DNA from: Natrinema gelatinilyticum
GTDB lineage: Archaea > Halobacteriota > Halobacteria > Halobacteriales > Natrialbaceae
Assembly (NCBI RefSeq): GCF_024266705.1
Contig: NZ_CP100756.1
Location: 3,596,001-3,660,000 of the forward strand
Length of the DNA: 64,000 bases
Direction: 5' to 3'
Numbering within the stretch: the stretch's first letter is position 1; the number at the start of each line of letters is the position of its first letter. Both the position numbers and the translations under genes were made by a program. Shown piece by piece: positions 33,881 through 42,891 of this stretch. The notes below the pieces were generated by a model, which ran no database searches, was not told the DNA's origin, and saw nothing but the letters and a program-made list of their open reading frames with translations.

Positions 33881-34528
33881 TCACTCGTCTTTGCCGACGC
33901 TGATGACCTGCAACAGCGAGTAGACGGGAACGCCTTCGAGTTCCTCGAGACCCTGTTTGTCCGCGAGGACGACGCAAGCGAGCGGTTTTCCGCCTTCCGC
34001 ACGGATCGCCTCGATCGTCTCTCGCATGGTCGTACCGCTCGTAATCGTGTCGTCGACCACGTAACACTCGCGGTCGCGGATGCCGGCGAAGTTCCTCGAG
34101 AACGTGCCGCCGAGTTCCTCGATGTCGCCTTCCTCCCACTGGTGTTTCGCGGGAGTGTAGGTTCCGAGGTCTGTCTCGAGTTCGCGCGCGACCAGGGTGG
34201 CGATGGGTCCGCCGGCCTTTTCGATGCCGATCGTCAGGTCGACGTCTTCGCCGTGTTTGGCGAGCAGGTCGGCCATCGCTTCGGCGACGGCGCTCATTCG
34301 CTTGCTATCTCGTCCGATCGCGGACCAGTCGACGTGGATGTCTTGCGGACCGCCGTTGTCCGGTCGCTGCGGTGATTGATCGGAGGGTTGGGGAGTCGTG
34401 CCGCTGCGCTCGACGAGCCAACTCGCCGTCTCGCGGGAAACGTTCAGTTCGTCGGCAATCTCACCTTTCGAGAGCCCGCGGGCTGCAAGCTCTGCCGCGC
34501 TCTCGATTAGGTCGTCGACGTTTTTCAT
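33881..34528 (-). CDS. gfcR: Transcriptional regulator GfcR (PRTase-like)
   Basis: A 215-aa protein with an N-terminal helix-turn-helix (LAARGLSKGEIADELNVSRE) and a phosphoribosyltransferase-like domain. The latter carries the PRPP-loop ECYVVDDTITSGTTMRETIE and IEKAGGPIATLVARELET. Family members were first called orotate phosphoribosyltransferase-like. In Haloferax, GfcR activates genes of glucose and fructose catabolism, including the semiphosphorylative Entner-Doudoroff enzymes. Here its ATG overlaps the stop of gdh by 4 nt, and kdgA lies 3.7 kb away. Confidence 0.93.
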   Translation of the reverse strand: MKNVDDLIESAAELAARGLSKGEIADELNVSRETASWLVERSGTTPQPSDQSPQRPDNGGPQDIHVDWSAIGRDSKRMSAVAEAMADLLAKHGEDVDLTIGIEKAGGPIATLVARELETDLGTYTPAKHQWEEGDIEELGGTFSRNFAGIRDRECYVVDDTITSGTTMRETIEAIRAEGGKPLACVVLADKQGLEELEGVPVYSLLQVISVGKDE

Positions 34529-35649
34529 ATGGGAGCGAATTCGACCGCCGTTTTTATAGGCGTGTCGTCCTCGACACGCTCGGACGATCCATGACCGGCC
34601 GCTGCGACGTTTGCGGTGATCTCGGGGAACGCCCTGTCGACCGCGTCCAATCCATAGATACCGGTTACGATCGCCTCGAGAACCTCGTCCGGGAGTGCCG
34701 CAAGCGTTTCCGTCGCGGCCTCGAAGTGGGTGCGATTTGAATTGACACTGCCGACGAGCGCCTTGTTGTGGAGGACGAGTTCGCGGTGGAGGCGGCCGCC
34801 ATCGACCTCGAACGACCAGTCACCGGGGACCCCAAGGAGGGCAGCGACGCCGTTCGGAGCGAGCGCGTCGATAGACTCGAAGGCGTGTTTCGCGTAACCG
34901 GTTGCCTCGTAGATAACGTCCATTGGCTCGTACGCAGTGGCGATTTCGGAGACCGGCGTTTCGCGTGAGTCGACGTACGTTGCGCCGAGTCGTTCGATGA
35001 CGTCGATGGACGGATCGGGTCGATCCCGACGGCCGAGGCAGTAGACTCGGTCGTATCCGAGCGTCGTCGTGAACATCGCGACGGTCAGCAGTCCCAGTGA
35101 ACCGTTTCCGAGAACCAGCGCGGATTCCGGCTCCCAGTCGAACGCCGACCGGGTCGCGCGGGCGTGTTGGAGCGCTTTTTCGGAGATGCTGATCGGCTCG
35201 ACGAGAAAGCCCCACGGTGCTAATTCGTCGGGAATTGGGACGAGAGAGTCAGCCGGACTCGTGACGTATTCTGCCATGAATCCATGGGCACCGAGGATGC
35301 CGCGTTCGACGTACTCACCCTCCGGTGCCATGTCTGGTTCGCCCCGCTCGAAGTACTCGTTCGTCTCGGCCCCCGCAGGCGGTCGACGGACCGTCGGGAC
35401 GACGTACTGTCCTTCCTCGAGGGACGTCCCGTTCGCGTCTTCGACGATGCCGACGGCCTCGTGTCCCAGAATCAGCCGGTCGTCACCGGCGGGCGTCCCG
35501 CCGTGGCTCCCCTCGATGACTTCGTAGTCGGTACCGTCGACACCGACGCGACAGACCCGGACGAGTGCGTCGCCGGTGGCTGGTTCTGGAACAGGCCGTT
35601 CGACGATTTCGGGAACCCCCGCTCCCGGCTCGACCGCGATAGCTTTCAT
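34525..35649 (-). CDS. gdh: Glucose 1-dehydrogenase
   Basis: A 374-aa MDR-family enzyme of the archaeal glucose dehydrogenase type. It opens MKAIAVEPGAGVPEIVERPV. The catalytic zinc site uses VCRVGVDGTDYEV, where the first zinc Cys is kept but the family-typical Asp follows, and LILGHEAVGIVED. The family fingerprint EYVTSPADSLVPIPDELAP and the nucleotide loop VLGNGSLGLLTVAMF come next. Near the end are LVGSVNSNRTHFEAATETLA. It oxidises glucose to gluconolactone, the first step of the semiphosphorylative Entner-Doudoroff pathway. It is co-transcribed with gfcR. Confidence 0.93.
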   Translation of the reverse strand: MKAIAVEPGAGVPEIVERPVPEPATGDALVRVCRVGVDGTDYEVIEGSHGGTPAGDDRLILGHEAVGIVEDANGTSLEEGQYVVPTVRRPPAGAETNEYFERGEPDMAPEGEYVERGILGAHGFMAEYVTSPADSLVPIPDELAPWGFLVEPISISEKALQHARATRSAFDWEPESALVLGNGSLGLLTVAMFTTTLGYDRVYCLGRRDRPDPSIDVIERLGATYVDSRETPVSEIATAYEPMDVIYEATGYAKHAFESIDALAPNGVAALLGVPGDWSFEVDGGRLHRELVLHNKALVGSVNSNRTHFEAATETLAALPDEVLEAIVTGIYGLDAVDRAFPEITANVAAAGHGSSERVEDDTPIKTAVEFAPI

Positions 35650-35670
35650 AGTAACTCAGTATGTGCCGTG

Positions 35671-35685
35671 CTTATAAATATTTAT
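35671..35685 (-). promoter_or_regulatory. gdh promoter with a 12-bp palindrome over the TATA box
   Basis: The perfect palindrome ATAAATATTTAT (35674-35685) overlaps the minus-strand TATA box TATTTATAAG, 22-31 nt before the gdh ATG. This leaves room for a regulator such as GfcR to act, but its real operator is not known from this sequence. Confidence 0.45.
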
Positions 35686-35813
35686 TCCTATTCGAGTAAA
35701 TTACTGTCGTATCGGATCGCCGAATCGTCTAACCGGCGTGAACGGATCGAACATCCCCATTCGACTCTTCGCGACCGGCAACGATTATCAGGCTGCCCAC
35801 ACCTGTACGTCAC

Positions 35814-37091
35814 ATGGAACGATACGACCTCGTCTACCAACTTTACGACGAGTACGACACGAAGACGTTGCGGGAGTACCAGGAGTTCGTCGACGTCTTT
35901 CCGGCTGTCGATTCGCGCGTCGCTCTCGAGCACTGGCAGGGCGCGACCGAGGAACTCGAACAGCGAAAGGACGAGATTCGCTCGTCGTTCGCGGCCGGCG
36001 AGACGTTCGCGGAGATCGTTGCCCACGCGACCCGCGACCAGGCCTTCACGGCCCTCGATCTCGAGGCGAAGTACGGCAGAGCCGTGAACGTCCTCGTCCT
36101 CGACGTCGACGAGACGCTCCGGTCCGCGGGCGGGACAGATAACGAGATTCCACGGGACACGCTGCACTTCCTGACGGAGTTTCACGAAGCCGGCGTACCG
36201 ATCGTCATCTGTACGGGCCAGACCCTGGAGAACGTCAAGGGGTTCGCGATCCAGGGACTCGGTAGTGAGATCGTCCACTCGGGGGACCTCTCGATCGTTT
36301 ACGAGGCGGGGACGGGCGTGTTCACGCCTGGTCACGGTGCTGACACGAAGCAGTTGCTCTACGAGGATCTCGATGAATCGATTCGGACCGTCTTCGACGG
36401 CGTGCGATCACGTGTGCTTCCCGAAGCCCCCGAGGGGCTCCGACGAGGCTGTCACCTCCAGGGCAACGAGTTCAACATCACGATGAAACCCAACTACGAA
36501 ACCGGCTCCGCAGACGCCCGTGAGATCATCGACGAGGCGCTCGTGTATCTGATCGATCTGCTCGCAAACGCTGTCGTTACGGCGCTCGAAGGGGACGAAA
36601 ACGACGACGCCGATGAACTGATGCTGGCCGGCGAAACGGTCGTCGACTGGACGCGCGCGTTCTATGCGATCCAGGATCTGGAGGTCAGGGCCGTTCTCGA
36701 GGGCGAAGGCGCGTACCCGGATCTCGACGCAGAGGCCGTCCCAGACCGGCTCGCATCGGTCCTCGAGCGCATCGACGTCGCGTACTACGAGGCCGATGCG
36801 GCCGAAATCGGCAGTCTGGAATTGAACAAGGTGGTCGGCGTGGAGCGGGCGCTCGACGTCCTCGGCGTCGGTGATCCGTTCGCGCTCGTGATGGGCGACT
36901 CGAAGAGCGACCTACGGGTTATGAAGTGGGTCGCAGACACGGACGCCGGCATATCGGCAGCGCCCGAACACGCCTCGCAGGATACACTCCAGCACGTCCT
37001 CGAGACGGACGAACTCGTCTTCGACCGTGGGAAAAGCGTGGATGTTCTCAGAACGGTCTACGCGCTCAACCGATTCGCCCGTCTCGGCTAG
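35814..37091 (+). CDS. HAD superfamily hydrolase (425 aa)
   Basis: The HAD motifs are: motif I NVLVLDVDETLRSAG (Asp-Val-Asp-Glu-Thr, residues about 96-105), motif II VPIVICTGQTLENVKG (Thr), and motif IV GDPFALVMGDSKSDLRVMKW (Gly-Asp-Ser-x-x-Asp). A Lys for motif III is likely in LELNKVVGVERAL. The helical N-terminus (YDLVYQLYDEYDTKTLREYQ) and a large cap are unusual in length. It should be a phosphatase. It lies divergent from gdh and upstream of kdgA, so a sugar-acid phosphate substrate is conceivable, but only by context. Confidence 0.85.
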   Translation: MERYDLVYQLYDEYDTKTLREYQEFVDVFPAVDSRVALEHWQGATEELEQRKDEIRSSFAAGETFAEIVAHATRDQAFTALDLEAKYGRAVNVLVLDVDETLRSAGGTDNEIPRDTLHFLTEFHEAGVPIVICTGQTLENVKGFAIQGLGSEIVHSGDLSIVYEAGTGVFTPGHGADTKQLLYEDLDESIRTVFDGVRSRVLPEAPEGLRRGCHLQGNEFNITMKPNYETGSADAREIIDEALVYLIDLLANAVVTALEGDENDDADELMLAGETVVDWTRAFYAIQDLEVRAVLEGEGAYPDLDAEAVPDRLASVLERIDVAYYEADAAEIGSLELNKVVGVERALDVLGVGDPFALVMGDSKSDLRVMKWVADTDAGISAAPEHASQDTLQHVLETDELVFDRGKSVDVLRTVYALNRFARLG

Positions 37092-37400
37092 GATTTTCGC
37101 TTCTATCGTTTCCGGTGGAATTCCTGCTCCAGTCTGAAACCAGAATTTCGACGCCATCGGCAGTGGCCGCCACTAACCGTGAGACACCTCTTAAATGGCC
37201 AGAATACGAATGCCGGCTCATCAGTTGACTCGAGGGCGATTGTTCGATCAGATCGAACCGCTCGACCGAGTTCGGGTACTGTCCCGCGACACCGATAGTC
37301 GGCGAGTACGCGTCAGGTGAGCAGACAAATCGGCCGCCCACTTCCGAACTCGGACAGTGTCGCCGCTTGGACTCGCGATTACACTCGAGGTGACCCACGA

Positions 37401-38080
37401 ATGACGACAATTACAGAACTGACGCTTTCGACTGACGAGTTCGCACTCGCAAAGACCTTCCAGCAACTACTGGCCCTCAACGTCCACGTCGAAAGCGTCG
37501 TCACGGAAGGTCCGGTCCGGACGACGCCGCTGGTCTGGTTTTCGAACGTCGACCGCAGTGAACTCGAGGAGGCCCTCGCAGCCGACCCGACAGTAGCCGA
37601 GTACCGCCAGTTGCTCGGGAGAACCGAGGAGGGTGAATATTCTACCGTCTCCAGTACATCGACGCTGTGGGCTCCGTCTGCCGGTGTGTATACAGGCATC
37701 GCGGGACGGTTCTCGATGCGCAGGTTTCCGATGGCAGGTGGACGCTTCGACTCCTTTTCACTCGGCGCGAGGACCTCTCGATGGCCGTCTCGGATCTCGA
37801 AGAACGAGGCGTCACCATCGACGTCAAGCGCATGGTCGAGGCCGGTCAGAACGAAGACTTCGAAACGACGGCGGGACTGACGGCACCGCAGCAGGAAGCC
37901 ATCGCCGAAGCGTATCGGCAAGGGTACTACGACGTCCCCCGCGAAATCTCGCTCGAGGAACTCGCGAACGAGTTCGAAATTTCTCATCAGTCTCTTTCCG
38001 AGCGGCTTCGACGAGCAAACCGCGTTCTCGCGGGCGAACTGTTGGACAGTTCTACCGGCGAGCTGGCGAGACCAGATTGA
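37401..38080 (+). pseudogene. Frameshifted Bat-type HTH (bacterio-opsin activator-like) regulator
   Basis: ATG 37401, with GAGGTGA 7 nt upstream, starts MTTITELTLSTDEFALAKTF and runs to GRTEEGEY near 37640. One base is then missing. In the next frame the protein continues YRLQYIDAVGSVCRCVYR through the HTH_10 domain (LTAPQQEAIAEAYRQGYYDV, EISHQSLSERLRRANRVL) to 38080. Restoring one T (TATTCTAC to TATTTCTAC) gives a 226-aa protein. Its domain order matches the intact relative at 53252-53920 (222 aa) almost segment by segment. The gene may be broken, or this may be a sequencing error in a T run. Confidence 0.8.
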
Positions 38081-38193
38081 CGACCGCGACTGACCGTCGT
38101 TTTCACACGGTCGCCGCCCATTGCACACGAACTCGGTCGCAGAGGGACGTTGCCGGCACGCGTTTTTTGGCGCTGCTCGACGGAAGGGGTGGT

Positions 38194-39111
38194 ATGGCGT
38201 ATCACGATCCCGGTCGAGTCGACCCGCTGTCGCTTCATGGCGTCGTTCCCCCGACCGTTACGGTGTTTCGGGACGACGAGTCCGTCGATTACGAGGCGAC
38301 CGCGTCACACGCTCGATTCGTCGTCGATCGGGGAGTTCACGGCGTCTTTCCCCTGGGCACCAACGGCGAGTTCCCGCTCCTCTCGGGCGAGGAGCGCGAC
38401 GGCGTGGTCGAGGCCGTCGTCGACGAGATTGGCGACGAAGTGCCGGTCATCGCCGGCGTTGGCTCCCCGAGCACCTATCGGACCGTCGCTCACGCCGAGC
38501 ACGCCGAATCGGTCGGTGCGGACGGCATCGTCGTCGTGACACCATACTACTATCCGCTGGACCACGACGGGGCACTCGAACACTATCGACGGGTCGCCGA
38601 AGCCGTCTCCCTCCCGCTGTATATTTACCACATTCCGAGCAAAACCGGCAACGAACTCTCGCTCGAGACGCTGGCCGACCTCGCGGAGATCGACACCGTC
38701 GTCGGCTGTAAAGACTCGAGCAAAAACGTCCCCTGGCTCGCACAGGCGATCGACGCACACCCCGATCTGACCTTTCTGGCGGGGTCCGATTCGCTCGTCT
38801 TTACCGGGCTCGAGATCGGCTGTTCGGGCGCGGTTAGCGCGGTCGCGAACGCGTTCCCCGAACTGGTCGTCGACTGTTACGAGGCCTACGATTCGGGCGA
38901 CGAGGCCCGTGCACGCGATTTGCAGAGCGACATATATCGCGTGCGAGAGGCGTTCAAGACCGGTGGCGCGTACATGTCCGGCGTCAAAACGGCCCTCGAG
39001 ATGCGAGGATTCCACGCCGGTCCGCTGCGGAGCCCGCTTCGACTGAAAGACGACGAGTCCGCACGAGAGATGCGTGACCGACTCGAGGATGTCGGCCTCG
39101 AAGGCCTCTGA
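38194..39111 (+). CDS. kdgA: 2-keto-3-deoxy-6-phosphogluconate aldolase (DapA/KdgA family)
   Basis: ATG 38194 is preceded by GGAAGGGGTGG and gives 305 aa. The DHDPS/NAL fold shows HGVFPLGTNGEFPLLSGEE (Gly-Thr-Asn-Gly-Glu in place of GTTGE), VVTPYYYPLDHDGALEHYR, the Tyr in LYIYHIPSKTGN, and the Schiff-base Lys in VVGCKDSSKNVPWL. It resembles haloarchaeal KdgA more than DapA. It would split KDPG into pyruvate and glyceraldehyde 3-phosphate. With gdh and gfcR nearby, it points to the semiphosphorylative Entner-Doudoroff route. A DapA-like role cannot be excluded by sequence alone. Confidence 0.85.
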   Translation: MAYHDPGRVDPLSLHGVVPPTVTVFRDDESVDYEATASHARFVVDRGVHGVFPLGTNGEFPLLSGEERDGVVEAVVDEIGDEVPVIAGVGSPSTYRTVAHAEHAESVGADGIVVVTPYYYPLDHDGALEHYRRVAEAVSLPLYIYHIPSKTGNELSLETLADLAEIDTVVGCKDSSKNVPWLAQAIDAHPDLTFLAGSDSLVFTGLEIGCSGAVSAVANAFPELVVDCYEAYDSGDEARARDLQSDIYRVREAFKTGGAYMSGVKTALEMRGFHAGPLRSPLRLKDDESAREMRDRLEDVGLEGL

Positions 39112-39172
39112 TCGCTCGGGGTACGTCCGGTCACGACGCGGGAACTTTTGTTCCGGCCGTCGAATGGCGGTC

Positions 39173-40297
39173 ATGGAACTCAGCGATGAACAAACGGCCG
39201 TTCGAAACGCGGTCCGAGAGTTCGCCCGAGAAGAGATCAGACCGACTGCACTCGAAGCGGACGACGAACAGGAGTTCCCCGAGGAGGTCTGGGACGGCCT
39301 CGCCGAGATGGATCTGACGGGTCTGACGGTTCCCGAAGAGTACGGCGGGTACGACGCGGGCCCGGTTACGGCGGCCGTGGTAAACGAGGGAGTCGCATAC
39401 GGGATGTTGGCCGTGGCGACGGCGCTGTCGGTCCACTCCCTCGCGACCTCCTGCATTTCGGAGTTCGGGAGCGAGACGCAGCAAGACCGCTGGCTGCCCG
39501 AAATGGCCGATGGGCGGCCGGTCGGGGCGTTCGCGCTGTCGGAGCCACACGCCGGATCGAACCCTGCAGAGATGTCCACCCGAGCGAAACCGGACGGTGA
39601 CGAATACGTCATCGACGGCGAGAAGCAGTGGATTACGAATGGCGAGCGGGCAGGCGTCTATATCCTCTTCGCAAAGACCGATCGCGACGACCCGTCGACG
39701 GTGACTCAGTTTCTCGTCCCCGGCGACGTCGACGGACTGATCGTCGGCGAGAAAGAGGACAAGTTGGGCCTGCGTGCGAGCGACACCACGAGCCTGACCT
39801 TCGACGGCGTCCGGATTCCCGCCGAAAACCGGTTGACCGAGGAGGGTGCGGGGCTGTCGGCCGCGTTCCACATCCTCACCGGCGGCCGGATCGCCATCGC
39901 CGCCCAATCGGTCGGGCTCGCCCAGTGCGCGCTCGACGAGGCGCTGGCCTACAGTCAGGAACGCGACCAGTTCGGTGGACCGATCGCCGACATTCAGGCG
40001 ATTCGCCACAAGCTCGCAGAGATGGCGACCCGAGTCAAGGCAGCGCGACTGTTGACCCGAGACGCCGCACGGAAACGGGCCGCAGGCGGTGCGGCGCTCG
40101 AGGCGAGCATGGCGAAGTATTTCGCGAGCGAGACGGCGATGTTCACGACCAACGAGGCCGTTCAAATCCACGGCGGCTACGGCTACGTCACCGAAGGCGA
40201 GGTCGAACGACTCTACCGCGACGCCAAGATAACGGAAATCTACGAGGGGACGACCGAAATACAGAAACAGGTCATCGCGCGGGAACTGCTCGAGTGA
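39173..40297 (+). CDS. Acyl-CoA dehydrogenase family protein
   Basis: Start ATG 39173 (MELSDEQTAVRNAVREFARE) gives 374 aa; an ATG at 39164 adds three residues. Family motifs are VGAFALSEPHAGSNPAEMST (FAD loop), DGEKQWITNGERAGVYILFA, and VQIHGGYGYVTEGEVERLYR. The catalytic Glu region is AKITEIYEGTTEIQKQVIAR. It oxidises an acyl-CoA to the enoyl-CoA with FAD and passes electrons to ETF. The chain length cannot be told. It follows kdgA by 60 nt and may share its transcript. Confidence 0.92.
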   Translation: MELSDEQTAVRNAVREFAREEIRPTALEADDEQEFPEEVWDGLAEMDLTGLTVPEEYGGYDAGPVTAAVVNEGVAYGMLAVATALSVHSLATSCISEFGSETQQDRWLPEMADGRPVGAFALSEPHAGSNPAEMSTRAKPDGDEYVIDGEKQWITNGERAGVYILFAKTDRDDPSTVTQFLVPGDVDGLIVGEKEDKLGLRASDTTSLTFDGVRIPAENRLTEEGAGLSAAFHILTGGRIAIAAQSVGLAQCALDEALAYSQERDQFGGPIADIQAIRHKLAEMATRVKAARLLTRDAARKRAAGGAALEASMAKYFASETAMFTTNEAVQIHGGYGYVTEGEVERLYRDAKITEIYEGTTEIQKQVIARELLE

Positions 40298-40815
40298 CGG
40301 GGTCACAGATCGGAACGGGCCTACGTGACACAGCCGGACGACCCGTAGCTATGTGGGGTGTTGATCCCAACGGACTCCTCGGCGCCGACTCGAGGTGGGC
40401 CGGCCGGCGTTCGGACACTTCGCTCCGCTCTCGCAACGACACCGATGGTAGTACTGATCGGTCTCGATCGGGATATCGTCTCGACAGGAACCACAGTCGC
40501 AGCCGTTGGGAGCGGATTGCTCGTCGGAATCATGCTGGACTATACGCTAGAGGGCGCCCAACCGGGCTCTGGAAATCCCGTGATGACAACGATCGCATCG
40601 CTCGTGGGGCCGGAGCCGCGACGGGCCTCCGCTAGCTCCTCGTGCCACGGGAATACATATCGACGTTTCTCCGCGTCACGGGTACTTCCTCTGGGGACCG
40701 ACGCTACCGTCTGCGGTCCGTCACCACCGACGGCCATCGACCGATGCCCCGAACGAGGGCTGAGTTGGTCCGGACGACCGAAGCTCCTAATCACCCGTCG
40801 TCCCTATCGGGACGT
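40298..40815. other. Stretch without an intact gene between the dehydrogenase and the HAD gene
   Basis: The only coding trace is the start-less Cys-rich frame at 40349-40546 on the minus strand. The stretch also contains short GC-rich inverted repeats (TTCGCTCCGCTCTCGC type) common in haloarchaeal intergenic DNA. Confidence 0.45.
40349..40546 (-). pseudogene. Start-less cysteine-rich zinc-finger-like relic
   Basis: The minus-strand frame from 40546 (after a TAG) to a TAG at 40349 reads DSDEQSAPNGCDCGSCRDD, then IPIETDQYYHRCRCESGAKC and PNAGRPT. It has six cysteines in two clusters, Cys-x-Cys-x2-Cys and Cys-x-Cys-x5-Cys, which is unlikely in noise. No ATG, GTG or TTG is in frame before them. 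It is either a truncated gene or a chance frame. Confidence 0.35.
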
Positions 40816-41355
40816 ATGACCGGGTACGACGCCATCGTCTATGATCTGGACGGGACGCTCGTCGAACTGGACGTCGACTGGAACGCCGTCGCCGTCGACG
40901 TCCGCGAGGTGTACGTCCGTTCGAACGTCGACCCCCCGGGGGATGGCCTCTGGGACATGCTCGAGTCGGCGAGCGACGTGGGACTGGCCGCGGAGGTCGA
41001 ATCCACAATCGCGGTCCACGAACACGACGGCGCGCGGACGTCCGTTCGACTCGCCCGCGCCGACGAGTTACTCGAGCGGTCACACCCAACAGGGGTCTGT
41101 TCGCTGAACTGCGAACGGGCCTGTCGGATTGCGCTCGAGGAACACGCGCTCGAACCGGCTGTCGACGCGGTCGTCGGACGGGACACGATCGGAACGTGGA
41201 AACCCGATCCGGAGCCGCTGCTCGCGACCGTCCGCAAACTCGACGCCGACCCTGGGCGGGCGCTGTTCGTCGGCGATTCCGCCCGAGATCGCGAAACTGC
41301 AAAACGAGCGGGTGTCGATTTCGAATACGTCGGCGAAGGGGCGTCGGGCGTCTGA
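40816..41355 (+). CDS. HAD family hydrolase (179 aa)
   Basis: Start ATG 40816. Motif I is IVYDLDGTLVELDVDWNAVA (Asp-x-Asp-Gly-Thr). Motif II is the Ser in GVCSLNCERACRIALEE. Motif III Lys is in TIGTWKPDPEPLLATVRKL, and motif IV is RALFVGDSARDRETAKRAGV. This is the phosphoglycolate phosphatase-like subgroup, small and with a helical cap. The substrate is unknown. It is unrelated in detail to the 425-aa HAD protein at 35814. Confidence 0.88.
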   Translation: MTGYDAIVYDLDGTLVELDVDWNAVAVDVREVYVRSNVDPPGDGLWDMLESASDVGLAAEVESTIAVHEHDGARTSVRLARADELLERSHPTGVCSLNCERACRIALEEHALEPAVDAVVGRDTIGTWKPDPEPLLATVRKLDADPGRALFVGDSARDRETAKRAGVDFEYVGEGASGV

Positions 41356-41478
41356 ACTCGCCACCGGCCGCTCGGTGAGACGGTACGTTCGGTCATACGG
41401 TCTGCTGTAACGATGTACCGGTGCAACCGCGACCGTCTTGTGGGTGCACCGGCAATGACGTACAGTAGTCCGTATCAA

Positions 41479-41745
41479 TCACCCCTGATGACGCTTCGCG
41501 TACGCGAACACCGCGATAGACGTGAGCAACCAGACGAGGGCCCCGACCCGAACCGCGAACTCGACGCGAGCGCCCCAGTCGGGCAAGGTGGCGGTCGTCG
41601 ACAGAACGGCGACGACTGGTGCACCGATCAGGATGGTCGCAACGAACGTCGTTTGCATGACCCAGCCGTAGTCGACGCCGTCCGGCGAGGTCGTTTCGAC
41701 GCGTTCTGGCACGCCTGAGTATGATCTCCCGGTCCTCTTAAGCAT
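41479..41745 (-). CDS. Small membrane protein, DUF5822 type
   Basis: An 88-aa protein with a soluble start (VPERVETTSPDGVDYGWVMQ) and two transmembrane helices: TTFVATILIGAPVVAVLSTT and FAVRVGALVWLLTSIAVFAY. The end is KRHQG. This arrangement is that of a haloarchaeal DUF5822 family, as I recall it; no function is known. It lies divergent from panB, 80 nt away. Confidence 0.8.
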   Translation of the reverse strand: MLKRTGRSYSGVPERVETTSPDGVDYGWVMQTTFVATILIGAPVVAVLSTTATLPDWGARVEFAVRVGALVWLLTSIAVFAYAKRHQG

Positions 41746-41825
41746 CGCGGGTGCGTGTCATGTCCGATTCACCCCGTGGAAATCGAGAACAACGACGTTT
41801 AATCGTGGGAGCCCAACCAGTGGGT

Positions 41826-42638
41826 ATGCCTACCGTACGGGATCTCCGAGCGAAGGCGGGTGAAGAACCGATCACGATGCTGACGGCCTACGACGCGCCG
41901 ACGGCTACGATCGTCGACGAAGCCGGTGTCGACATCGTCCTCGTCGGAGACAGCCTCGGAAACACCAGTCTTGGGTACGAAACCACGCTCCCGGTAACCG
42001 TCGACGATATGGCTCGCCACACCGGTGCAGTCGCCCGCGCGACCGAAGACGCGCTCGTCGTCGCGGACATGCCCTTCCTCTCGGTCGGCGTCGACGAACG
42101 AGCGAGCGTCGAGAACGCGGGCCGGATGCTCCAGGAAGAAGATGCTCACGCGGTGAAACTCGAGTCCGGCCCACACACCGTTGAATTGACAGAGAAGTTG
42201 GTCCAACTCGGCATTCCGGTGATGGCCCACCTCGGGCTCACGCCCCAGCACGTCAACAAGTACGGCGGCTATCCACGACAGGGGACGGACCGAGAAGCCG
42301 CCCAGCACATCCTCGAACTGGCCAGGGCTCACGAGAAGGCGGGCGCGTTCTCGCTCGTCCTCGAGCACGTCCCGTCGAACCTCGCGGCGGAAGTCACGTC
42401 GGCGCTCGGCATCCCGACCATCGGGATCGGTGCCGGTCCCCACTGTGACGGTCAGGTCCTCGTGATCGACGACGCGATCGGACTCAGCGAGTGGTCGCCT
42501 TCGTTCTCGAAGCAGTTCGGAAACGTCCGCGCGGAAATGGAGTCCGCGATCGGTGCGTACGTGTCTGCGGTGGAATCCGGCGAGTTCCCCGCCGAGGAAC
42601 ATAGTCACGAGGAAGGAAACCTCGAGGACATTTACTGA
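41826..42638 (+). CDS. panB: 3-methyl-2-oxobutanoate hydroxymethyltransferase
   Basis: Start ATG 41826 (MPTVRDLRAKAGEEPITMLT) gives 270 aa, the family size. Metal and substrate motifs are VDIVLVGDSLGNTSLGYETT, VVADMPFLSVGV, AHAVKLESG, PVMAHLGLTPQHVNKYGGYP, and the catalytic Glu in LVLEHVPSNLAAEV, followed by TIGIGAGPHCDGQVLV. PanB makes ketopantoate from ketoisovalerate, the first step towards pantothenate and CoA. It is a single gene here. Confidence 0.96.
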   Translation: MPTVRDLRAKAGEEPITMLTAYDAPTATIVDEAGVDIVLVGDSLGNTSLGYETTLPVTVDDMARHTGAVARATEDALVVADMPFLSVGVDERASVENAGRMLQEEDAHAVKLESGPHTVELTEKLVQLGIPVMAHLGLTPQHVNKYGGYPRQGTDREAAQHILELARAHEKAGAFSLVLEHVPSNLAAEVTSALGIPTIGIGAGPHCDGQVLVIDDAIGLSEWSPSFSKQFGNVRAEMESAIGAYVSAVESGEFPAEEHSHEEGNLEDIY

Positions 42639-42840
42639 CGGAGTCAGGTACCGAAACGGGTTCGCTCGACACCGGAGGTCGAAAAATGCCAATGCAGGGA
42701 CGAGAGCTGACGATCCCTCTCGACGATTGGTCAGCCCGATCCGGTCCCAGTCCGCCGTGTCTCCGGACGAGTCGCTCACGCCAGCCCAAATATTAGGGAA
42801 ATAATACATCATACGACCATACAACGGCATTTAGGATAGT

Positions 42841-42850
42841 GTTTATATAT
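42841..42850 (+). promoter_or_regulatory. TATA box of the DUF7511 gene
   Basis: GTTTATATAT is 42-51 nt before the ATG at 42892, predicting a leader of about 20 nt. GAGG a few bases before the start may be its ribosome binding site. Confidence 0.45.
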
Positions 42851-42891
42851 TTCGATTCCCGACTTGACGGTACGCCACCGAGGATGGACAC

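Noticed and set aside
40358..40819. 153-codon plus-strand frame with a hydrophobic stretch
   Set aside because: Only a short stretch looks membrane-like; the rest is Arg/Ser-rich and there is no conserved pattern.
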